From Actinomycetes bacterium (GTDB lineage: Bacteria; Actinomycetota; Acidimicrobiia; Acidimicrobiales; RAAP-2), in contig JAKAZC010000204.1 in assembly GCA_021826655.1 (NCBI GenBank), forward strand, positions 1-5,389: 5,389 nucleotides of DNA. The letters run 5' to 3'. This document shows, in pieces, positions 1 through 5,389 of the stretch; position 1 is the first letter of the stretch, and the number at the start of each line of letters is the position of its first letter. The translations under genes and the position numbers were made by a program. The notes under the pieces are model-generated. The model had not been told where the DNA came from, ran no database searches, and saw only the letters and a program-made list of their open reading frames with translations.

Positions 1-292
1 GACGGATCGGAACGAACGATGGCTGAGCGCGGCCCGTGCCGAACCCGAATGTATAGGGAAGGTCGGCGTCGATCTGGGCGTCGTCGGACTGGTCGAGGCC
101 GACCGGGGGTACCACCTCCTGGTCGACCGGGCTGCGTTTCGGCCGGGGGACCCTCACGAGACGGTCCCGCTCAACGGCACGTTCCGGACATGCCGGCCAA
201 ACTACCGGTACCGCCGCCTGTCCTGGCTCGGGATCGACGACCGGCTCGTCGGGACGCGCGGTAAACTGTCAGGACACCTGACTAGAGTTTGA
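1..292 (+). CDS. C-terminal fragment of an unrecognised protein (5' end outside window)
   Basis: The frame whose codons begin at base 2 is open from the window edge to a TGA at 290-292, giving about 96 residues. It contains no ATG, GTG or TTG, so the start must lie upstream of the window. Codons from roughly 56 to 260 end almost always in G or C, as in the other genes here, whereas the overlapping frame that starts with ATG at 19 is arginine/proline-rich and looks like a shadow. Readable pieces include KVGVDLGVVGLVEADRGYHL, then a polar stretch with DPHETVPLNGTFRTC, and a basic aromatic tail YRYRRLSWLGIDDRLVG. I see no membrane helix and do not recognise the family. The last ten codons (including AAA, TCA, GGA, AGA, GTT) lose the GC bias, which may reflect an overlapping control region for the next gene. 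The fragment is probably cytosolic, and its function is unknown. Confidence 0.6.
   Translation, partial: TDRNERWLSAARAEPECIGKVGVDLGVVGLVEADRGYHLLVDRAAFRPGDPHETVPLNGTFRTCRPNYRYRRLSWLGIDDRLVGTRGKLSGHLTRV
268..288 (+). promoter_or_regulatory. Possible operator/promoter upstream of the 210-aa gene
   Basis: GTCAGG (268-273) and CCTGAC (277-282) form a perfect 6+6 inverted repeat around ACA. It is followed directly by TAGAGT (283-288), which fits the TAnnnT pattern of an actinobacterial -10 box. The site lies in a locally less GC-rich stretch, at the very end of the upstream reading frame and about 50 bases before the ATG at 338. No convincing -35 box is seen at the right distance. A weak hairpin terminator is an alternative, but the stem is short and no T-run follows. 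The call rests on pattern only. Confidence 0.25.
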
Positions 293-322
293 CGACCGTC
301 CGCAGGAAGCGGACCGGACTCC

Positions 323-328
323 GGGAGG
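323..328 (+). promoter_or_regulatory. Ribosome-binding site for the 338 start
   Basis: GGGAGG lies 9 bases before the ATG at 338. This is a good Shine-Dalgarno match at acceptable spacing and supports that start for the 210-aa gene. Confidence 0.6.
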
Positions 329-337
329 CCCGACGCC

Positions 338-970
338 ATGGCGAGTGACAGTCCGCGGCTCATCGACGGCGTGCGTGGTATCCGCTACGGGGAGGTCATC
401 GCCGCGTTCGACCGGGGCGGATGGTTCGAGGCCGAGGTGTTCGGCACCCAGTTCCTGAACGAATGCCCCCCGGACCTGTGGGACCGACTCGATGCCGTGT
501 CCATCGCGGAGGAGATCGGGGCGGTGTTCGTCAAACTGAACGGCCCCCGGTACTGGGTGCTCGACGGCATGGGAGCCAAGGTGGACGCCAGGGAGCCCGT
601 CCTGCGCGAGTTCAACGGCCTGCTGACGCGGCGATTGGCCGTGATCGATCTCGGTCGTTCGCCGGGTACGTCGCCGTACGCCGAAGTGCACGTCGCCCGC
701 GGTGCGGTGTTCTTCTTCGATGCCGGGAGGCCCGTCTACGAGCTGGTGGACCCGTCGGGCAGGGCCTACGTGATGCAGGCCTACTGCGTCGGCGTCGATC
801 CGACGACTGACGAGACCAGCCTTCACACCCTGGGTGAGCGACTGTCACCGCCGGTGGGCTGGACGTACCGTGTCCGGGTCCTCGATCAGGAGCTGGTGGT
901 CGATACGACCTCGACGGTCGCCACCGTGGTCCAGGACGAGTTCGAGCACTCCTACACCCTGCCCGTCTGA
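338..970 (+). CDS. Conserved-looking hypothetical protein, 210 aa
   Basis: A complete frame runs from ATG at 338 to TGA at 968-970, with GGGAGG 9 bases upstream and strong GC bias at third positions. The product has no signal peptide and no membrane helix, so it is probably cytosolic. It is rich in beta-type sequence. Notable blocks are LNECPPDLWDRLDA (about residues 40-53), VKLNGPRYWVLDG (65-77), a segment RGAVFFFDAGRPVYELVDPS (about 121-140) followed by YVMQAYC, and a C-terminal part with WTYRVRVLDQELVVDTT and QDEFEHSY. The density of Trp, Tyr, Gly and Pro in these blocks suggests a conserved folded domain covering the whole chain. I have the impression of a small uncharacterised bacterial family with the same NECP..LW and LNGPRYW signatures, but cannot name it or assign a reaction. 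It follows the left-edge fragment by 45 bases in the same direction and could be co-transcribed with it. It converges on the Pel-like operon and gives no sign of sharing its role. Confidence 0.85.
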   Translation: MASDSPRLIDGVRGIRYGEVIAAFDRGGWFEAEVFGTQFLNECPPDLWDRLDAVSIAEEIGAVFVKLNGPRYWVLDGMGAKVDAREPVLREFNGLLTRRLAVIDLGRSPGTSPYAEVHVARGAVFFFDAGRPVYELVDPSGRAYVMQAYCVGVDPTTDETSLHTLGERLSPPVGWTYRVRVLDQELVVDTTSTVATVVQDEFEHSYTLPV

Positions 971-1000
971 TCCGGGTTCCCTCCGGGGGGTTCGCCGGTG
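971..1000. other. Convergent intergenic gap, 30 bases
   Basis: This is the only sequence between the stop codons of the two convergent transcription units. It contains short G/C repeats such as GGGTTCCC (974-981) and several CCGG tetramers that could pair locally. There is no convincing long stem and no T-run on either strand, so I do not call an intrinsic terminator. Transcripts from the two sides probably overlap at their 3' ends. Confidence 0.4.
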
Positions 1001-2230
1001 TCAGGTCCCCGGGGCGAACGCGTAGCGACTGCCCGGCCAGTAGGTGTGACGGGCGAAGCGGACGGGACGGCCGACGCCTGGCAACGACACGTCGAGGGTG
1101 CCGGTGGCCGGGGGCCGGGACGGGTCCGCCGGGAGCACGGCGCTGCCACCACGGGCGCTGGCGGTCAGCCCGCCGAGCCGTGCCACCGATCCGTCGGGGA
1201 GGTTCGAGATGGCGACGCCACCCTGGCAGACACTCGAGTAGCTGGCGAAGGCGACGGTATAGGCCGTCTGGCGGGCCTGGACCTCGAGGTAGGGCTGGAA
1301 CGGGGGGACGATCCCCATGTGCAGTCCACTGTCCGCAGAGAAGAGGACGCCGTCGACCCAGACGCGGAGGGTGTGGTCCCCGTCGGTCTCGACGGACACC
1401 TGCAGGGGCCCGGGCGCCCAGGGGACGTCCCGGAGGATGTGTTCCGTGGCGTGGCTGAGATGCCCGAGCGAGTAGCCGACGACCAGGCTCCGGCGCCCGC
1501 CGGGGTAGACGTTCTCGGCTACGAACACGTAGTTGATGTCCCCGGTGGTCACGGTGTCGCTGGTCTGGACCGCCATCACCAGTTCTCCCACGGCGCCGGG
1601 ATCCGCGCTGGCCACAGGCGGCGGCGACGTCGCGGCGAACTGGGATACGCACGACGCCGGCGTGGTCCCGGTGGTCGTCAGGAACCACCCGCGGAAGTCG
1701 GTCGTCGGACGTCGGACGCCGACATGGAGCAGACCGTCGCTCGCAGCGGCGTACCCGTCTGCTGGACCCGCGCTGCCGTTCGCCTCCCATCCGACGTAGG
1801 GGGGGAGGGCCAGCGACGTACTCCCCTGGATGGGCCGGCTGGGGCCGCTGGGTCGTGTGAACGTGACATCGTGGTAGCCGTAGGGCGAGGACGAGGTCGT
1901 CGACAGCAACGTTGCCCCGCCGGTGCCGGCCACCGAGTCGACCCGGTCGATGGCGCCCTGGGCGGCTGTGGTCGCCCATAGGAAGAGGGCGACGGCCAGG
2001 ACGACGGCCAGCACGGGGTAGGCGGCGACGGCCCGGTAACCCCACGACGCCCGGCCGTGCCAGTCCCATTGGACGGCGCGCCGGGGGGCAGGCTCGAGCT
2101 CGTCATCGCCGGGGTCCCAGGTCTCGACCACGTCGATCGGGGTCGGTCCCGGGCGCAGGCGTCCCGTGGGAAGTGGTGCACCGGGCGGCCGGGGGTCACC
2201 GGGCGGGACCGGACGGTCAGAAGGAGCCAT
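1001..2230 (-). CDS. Single-pass membrane protein with large external, possibly lectin-like (LamG/ConA-type) domain; Pel-operon accessory
   Basis: The frame gives 409 residues from an ATG at 2230-2228, preceded at 7 bases by GAGGAG; the frame extends further upstream, but only as antisense-like coding inside pelG. Residues 1-64 are proline-rich with an acidic patch (about 33-47), then basic residues precede one hydrophobic helix (about 67-89, PVLAVVLAVALFLWATT). By the positive-inside rule the N-terminus is cytosolic and the remaining 320 residues are outside. The outer part is rich in Gly, Ser, Thr, Tyr and Trp, with alternating beta-type sequence. The piece HTLRVWVDGVLFSADSG (about 286-302), followed by a Y-x-E-V-Q-A strand, resembles laminin-G/concanavalin-like beta sandwiches, and two cysteines (194 and 335) could pair. 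The start overlaps the pelG end by 14 bases, so translation is probably coupled. Inference: it binds or guides the exported polysaccharide, or scaffolds the synthase complex. It does not look like PelA, B, C, D or E; its true fold and role are unproven. Confidence 0.8.
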   Translation of the reverse strand: MAPSDRPVPPGDPRPPGAPLPTGRLRPGPTPIDVVETWDPGDDELEPAPRRAVQWDWHGRASWGYRAVAAYPVLAVVLAVALFLWATTAAQGAIDRVDSVAGTGGATLLSTTSSSPYGYHDVTFTRPSGPSRPIQGSTSLALPPYVGWEANGSAGPADGYAAASDGLLHVGVRRPTTDFRGWFLTTTGTTPASCVSQFAATSPPPVASADPGAVGELVMAVQTSDTVTTGDINYVFVAENVYPGGRRSLVVGYSLGHLSHATEHILRDVPWAPGPLQVSVETDGDHTLRVWVDGVLFSADSGLHMGIVPPFQPYLEVQARQTAYTVAFASYSSVCQGGVAISNLPDGSVARLGGLTASARGGSAVLPADPSRPPATGTLDVSLPGVGRPVRFARHTYWPGSRYAFAPGT

Positions 2231-3833
2231 AGAACGACTCCTCGCCCGCGGCCAGCACTCGGTAGGAGGCCATCCCGCTGATGAGTGCATAGACGCCGGT
2301 CCCGGCCAGTAGGCCCCACGAGCCCCGGGCCAGGCCCCCACCCGCCACCAGGACGGCGGTGACGGCACCACTGGTCACCGCTCCGGTGATCGCCCCGACG
2401 ACGGCGGCGCGCGGTCTGCCGAGGAAGAAGAGGTACTGACTGCACAGCATGCCGACGGGAATCAGGGCGAACCCGAACGACGCCACTTCGAGCGCGGCGA
2501 GACCTCCGGGCGACCGGACCGACGCGGTGAGCGATGCCGGGAGCAGGGACACGAGGAGCCGTGGGGTGATCCAGGCCACGACCACCGACAGGAAGCACAC
2601 GGTACCGACGCTCCGGATCCACTGCCGTCGCAGTGCTGTCCGGGCCTCGCTCCAGCAGTCCAACGACTGGTGCTCGAGCATGGGGATGAGTCGACGACCG
2701 AACCGCTCGATCGAGGCGTGGACGAGTCCGAGCAGTACGACGAGTTCGAGCAGGGCCAGATCGACCGATCCTTCGAAGGTGGACGGGTAGACGTACTGAT
2801 CGACCCCCAGCGAGTGGCCGTAGGCGAATCCGGCGACCACGGGGCCCACCAGGATCATCACGAAGTAGGCCGATCCGTAGAGGCCGTAGGGTGCGGCGTG
2901 CCACAGCACGACCCGGAGCGTGGGCGGCTTGACCGTGACCAGGGTGTCGCCCTCGCCCGTGTCCGTCTGCGTCCGCATGGCGACGTAGCTGGCAGCCACG
3001 ACGACCATGGCCCCGGAAGCGACGGCCAGGCCCAGCAGCTGGGCGTGGCGGATGCCGTTGCCCTCCCCACCCGACAGGTGGGCGCCGGCGAGTGTGACGA
3101 AGAGCGCCAGTCCGGTGGCCACGGCGAGCGTCGAGAAGCGCCGGAGCATGTAGAGCGGGGCGGCGCTCAGCAGGAACACGAAGATCGCCACCGCGAATTC
3201 GGCGAAGATCTGGCCGAGTCGCAGGCCGTAGGTCGGGACGACGTAGAGCGCGTAGACGGCACCGATGGCGAGGACGGCCGTGGACACCCCGTAGACCAGG
3301 AAGCGGATCACCACCCATCGCACCAGCGCGTAGTTCCCCTGCAGGAAATAGAAGGTGCCCTTCCGGGCGAGCATCTGCGAGCACCCTCCGGCGAGGACGG
3401 CGGCGAGGACGAACGCCAGAGACACCATGGCAGCCACCTGGGGAGTGGCATCGAGCGACGACCACAGGGCGACCCGCCCGACGAACAGGACCACCATGGA
3501 CATGATCCAGGGGACCGCGTACCACGACCCCGCCAGGTAGTCGTTGGCAAACCGGCGCCACGTGCCCTGGGGCGGGGAAGGAATCGCGGTTCGGGGGACG
3601 TAGTAGAGGTAGGTCAGGTCGAACACGGCCAGGGCCAGTGCGAAGACGTCGTCGAATCCGAGGGCCCGGGCCCCGGTGGTCGTGTAGCCCATGGACTCGA
3701 GCGCCACGGCGACGTCGCGGAGATTGCGCGGCTCGGGGTTCCGGTCGAGGACCCGGCGGGCCTCGACGTGCAGGTCGTCGTAGACCGACGACTCCATCCG
3801 CAGCTCGTCCAACGTCCGGGGGACCCGCCCCAC
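2217..3833 (-). CDS. pelG: PelG-like polytopic membrane protein (Pel exopolysaccharide synthesis/export)
   Basis: From the GTG at 3833 the product is 538 residues, with about twelve hydrophobic segments (roughly 105-124, 134-150, 175-199, 209-230, 234-250, 266-284, 310-338, 356-372, 409-430, 446-471, 477-499, 507-524). Twelve helices is the PelG plan. Features resembling PelG are GSWYAVPWIMS before helix 1, a Q-M-L-A-R loop after helix 2, an aromatic YGLYGSAY helix, a soluble loop with SIERFGRRLIPMLEHQSL-type sequence before helix 9, and a C-terminus ending Y-R-V-L...F-Y-G-S-F. In known systems PelG is the inner-membrane transporter that works with cytosolic PelF, here the gene directly upstream. 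The first 95 or so residues are soluble and helical (NLRDVAVALESMGYTT and neighbours), an extension beyond ordinary PelG. The start is uncertain. GTG 3833 is chosen because third-position GC bias begins just before it. Alternatives are GTG 3869 (GAGG 9 bases upstream, 17-base overlap with pelF), TTG 3812 and ATG 3797 (GAG 6 bases upstream). The PelG assignment is remote homology by eye. Confidence 0.7.
   Translation of the reverse strand: MGRVPRTLDELRMESSVYDDLHVEARRVLDRNPEPRNLRDVAVALESMGYTTTGARALGFDDVFALALAVFDLTYLYYVPRTAIPSPPQGTWRRFANDYLAGSWYAVPWIMSMVVLFVGRVALWSSLDATPQVAAMVSLAFVLAAVLAGGCSQMLARKGTFYFLQGNYALVRWVVIRFLVYGVSTAVLAIGAVYALYVVPTYGLRLGQIFAEFAVAIFVFLLSAAPLYMLRRFSTLAVATGLALFVTLAGAHLSGGEGNGIRHAQLLGLAVASGAMVVVAASYVAMRTQTDTGEGDTLVTVKPPTLRVVLWHAAPYGLYGSAYFVMILVGPVVAGFAYGHSLGVDQYVYPSTFEGSVDLALLELVVLLGLVHASIERFGRRLIPMLEHQSLDCWSEARTALRRQWIRSVGTVCFLSVVVAWITPRLLVSLLPASLTASVRSPGGLAALEVASFGFALIPVGMLCSQYLFFLGRPRAAVVGAITGAVTSGAVTAVLVAGGGLARGSWGLLAGTGVYALISGMASYRVLAAGEESFYGSF
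2238..2243 (-). promoter_or_regulatory. Ribosome-binding site for the membrane-anchored accessory gene
   Basis: On the - strand GAGGAG lies 7 bases before the ATG at 2230-2228. It is embedded in the last codons of the pelG-like gene (the EES of its C-terminus). This strong site fixes the start of the downstream gene and indicates reinitiation or coupling by ribosomes finishing pelG. Confidence 0.75.
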
Positions 3834-3852
3834 CGTCCCCGCTGCCGGTGCG

Positions 3853-5389
3853 TCAGTTCCGGGAAACACGGGCCCGCACCTCGTCGTAGAGCCAGCGGTA
3901 ACCCTGGAGGAAGACCTCCAGGGTGTAGGACTCCAGCATGGCTGCACGTCCGAGTCGGCCCAGACGGGCCAGGTCGTCACGTTCCCGGGCCAGGTCGCAG
4001 ATGGCGTCGGCCAGATCGGCCGGGCGCCCGGGGGCGACGAGTCGGCCATAGGGCGGTTGGATGACCTCGGGGACGCCACCCACCTCGGTGGCGACCATCG
4101 GCCTACCGGCCATCAACGCTTCGACGGCGGCGAACGGGAATCCTTCGGAGATGCTGGACAGCACGGCGATGTCGCCGGCGTTCAGTGCAGCACCCACGTC
4201 GGCCGTCGGCCCGTGGAATGTGCATGACGACCCGAGTCCCAACTGGTCGGCCAACGCATAGCAACTCCGGGCGTATGCGGCGTCACTCTCTGGTCCGTGG
4301 ATCTCCAGGCGCACCCCGGGGATGTGGGGCCGGACGAGGGAGAACGCCCGCAGCAGCGTGTGGATGTCCTTCAACCGTTCGAGGCGGGCCACCGTCACCA
4401 GGGTGAGCGGTCCACCGCCACTGCCTGCCGGACGCACCAGGGGGAACCGTTCGGGGTCCACGCCGTTCGGCATCGGGTGGATCTTGGATTCGTCGACGCC
4501 GAGGCGCTTCTCCCAGGTCGCGTTGAACCGGGCCACAGGGGCCACCAGGTCCGCACGGGAGTAGGCCATGGCGACCACGGCCGCATAGAAATTGGAGAGG
4601 AATACGCGGTAGGGGCTGTTGGTGTTGTTCCGCCCGAGCGCCAGAAGCCGCTCGCGGTAGTAGACGCCGTGTTCGGTCAGGAGGAACGGGATCCCCCACC
4701 GCTCCCGGAGGACGACCGCGGGGATGGCACAGAAGGCGGCGGCCGACGCGTGCACGATCCCGGGCAGTTCCGGTGGATAGTCGAGGGGGGCCAGGTAGCG
4801 GTAGACCGAGCGCGCCAGGTCGACAGCCTCGTAGTTGGTGAGTTTCCGGAACAGGGGGTGGGCCCCCAGCGTGTCCCGGAACAGCCGCCAGGTTCGGCCG
4901 TCGCGCATCGCCAGTTTCAGGCTGTAGCGGTCGGCATAGACGGAAAGGGAGCACAGCGCGGCCACCAGTTCGTCAGGCCCTCCCTCGCCGAGGGCCACCG
5001 AGATCACCAGTTGCGCGTATGCGGGAAGGAACTCCTCGTCGAACAGCCTCCCCGGCCGGCGCAGCCGTCGTGCGATCCAACCCGGGCGTGGATTGAATTC
5101 GGCGGTGTCCTCCGTGCCCCACAGCGGCACCTGGACGACGTGGGCCACGTTGTCCGGGACCTCGTAGCGAACCGCCATGTTGGTATTGGCGACCACGGAG
5201 TAGACCACGAACTTCCGGTCATCGAGTCCGGTGACGAGCTGATGGGCCCACGTGCTCACCCCACCGGTGACGAAGGGATAGGTGCCCTCGGTCGTGAGGA
5301 GGACGTCGACGTCGGACCGCTCGCGGTCCGAGGCGCGCTCGACGGACCTCCCGTGGGTCGGCAGTCGCGTGGACAGGAGAGTGGGGTTC
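3853..5389 (-). CDS. pelF: PelF-type GT4 glycosyltransferase (N-terminus outside window)
   Basis: The frame is open from the right edge to TGA at 3855-3853, giving 511 visible residues (numbered from the edge). Two-domain GT-B organisation is clear. Residues about 26-52 hold the glycine-rich opening VLLTTEGTYPFVTGGVSTW, typical of the PelF N-terminal domain (DUF3492). TEHGVYYRER lies at 238-247, the PelF hallmark. The GT4 C-terminal domain follows with PNGVD (307-311), VARLERLKDIHTLLRAF (333-349, with the R/K pair that holds donor phosphates), HGPESD, and SEGFPFAAVEALM, whose E-x7-E glutamates are 415 and 423. VGGVPEV follows. There is no signal peptide in the visible part and no membrane helix; PelF is a soluble cytosolic polymerase using a nucleotide sugar, and the exact sugar cannot be read here. 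The GTG at 5259 is not a credible start because it would cut off the EGTYPFVTGG loop. No ATG, GTG or TTG lies in frame between it and the edge, so the gene begins outside the window. It is followed by the pelG-like gene, so the two are surely co-transcribed. Confidence 0.92.
   Translation of the reverse strand, partial: NPTLLSTRLPTHGRSVERASDRERSDVDVLLTTEGTYPFVTGGVSTWAHQLVTGLDDRKFVVYSVVANTNMAVRYEVPDNVAHVVQVPLWGTEDTAEFNPRPGWIARRLRRPGRLFDEEFLPAYAQLVISVALGEGGPDELVAALCSLSVYADRYSLKLAMRDGRTWRLFRDTLGAHPLFRKLTNYEAVDLARSVYRYLAPLDYPPELPGIVHASAAAFCAIPAVVLRERWGIPFLLTEHGVYYRERLLALGRNNTNSPYRVFLSNFYAAVVAMAYSRADLVAPVARFNATWEKRLGVDESKIHPMPNGVDPERFPLVRPAGSGGGPLTLVTVARLERLKDIHTLLRAFSLVRPHIPGVRLEIHGPESDAAYARSCYALADQLGLGSSCTFHGPTADVGAALNAGDIAVLSSISEGFPFAAVEALMAGRPMVATEVGGVPEVIQPPYGRLVAPGRPADLADAICDLARERDDLARLGRLGRAAMLESYTLEVFLQGYRWLYDEVRARVSRN

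Noticed and set aside
289..294. TTGACG as a -35 box for the 210-aa gene
   Set aside because: No acceptable -10 sequence lies about 17 bases downstream; the region there is GC-rich and runs into the ribosome-binding site.
971..1000. Bidirectional intrinsic terminator between the convergent genes
   Set aside because: Only short CCGG and GGG/CCC pairings are present, with no stable long stem and no T-run on either strand.
1697..1722. Small tandem repeat of GTCGGACGTCGGAC type
   Set aside because: It lies inside the accessory gene, is only about two units long, and is explained by GC-rich Val/Arg/Thr/Asp codons.
998..1981. Long + strand open frame (327 aa) opposite the third operon gene
   Set aside because: Rich in Gly, Arg, Val and Asp without recognisable motifs, and it mirrors a better-supported - strand gene that has a strong ribosome-binding site.
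612..2069. - strand open frame (485 aa) spanning the convergent gap
   Set aside because: Arginine/proline-rich out-of-frame translation that crosses both the 210-aa gene and the accessory gene, so it is a shadow.
1678..3561. - strand open frame (627 aa) in a second frame through pelG and the next gene
   Set aside because: Arg/Pro/His-rich with no membrane helices, out of frame with the PelG-like sequence, so it is a high-GC shadow.
2670..4064. Long + strand open frame (464 aa) opposite the pelG-like gene
   Set aside because: The product is a low-complexity mix of Gly, Arg, Glu, His and Asp with no hydrophobic core. It is the expected antisense shadow of a high-GC gene with clear membrane helices on the other strand.

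Overview
The window is GC-rich. Its reading frames show the strong third-position G/C bias and mixed ATG/GTG starts typical of an actinobacterium or similar high-GC bacterium. This is inferred from composition only; no rRNA or other taxonomic marker is present. I see no tRNA, rRNA, CRISPR array, transposase or long repeat.

The layout is two blocks pointing towards each other. On the + strand, at the left edge, is the C-terminal end of an unrecognised protein (1-292). It is open from the window edge and contains no start codon. After 45 bases comes a complete 210-aa uncharacterised protein (338-970). On the - strand, read from the right edge, is a compact three-gene operon. It holds a PelF-type GT4 glycosyltransferase whose N-terminus runs off the window (3853-5389), a PelG-like twelve-helix membrane protein (about 2217-3833), and a single-pass membrane protein with a large external domain that may be lectin-like (1001-2230). 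The blocks converge with 30 bases between their stop codons.

The most informative part is the - strand operon. In characterised Pel systems, PelF is the cytosolic glycosyltransferase that makes the polysaccharide and PelG is the membrane protein of the synthesis/export complex. Here the pair sits side by side, and a third gene is translationally coupled to pelG: its ATG lies inside the pelG end with a strong GAGGAG ribosome-binding site. I do not recognise the third product as a known Pel component (PelA, B, C, D or E). The PelG-like protein also has a soluble N-terminal region of about 95 residues ahead of its first membrane helix. The window therefore looks like a divergent Pel-like exopolysaccharide locus with a possible new membrane-anchored accessory subunit. 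Whether PelD/PelE or PelA equivalents lie beyond the right edge cannot be seen.

The two + strand genes show no visible connection with polysaccharide synthesis. A small perfect inverted repeat with an adjacent -10-like hexamer, just before the 210-aa gene, may be its control region.
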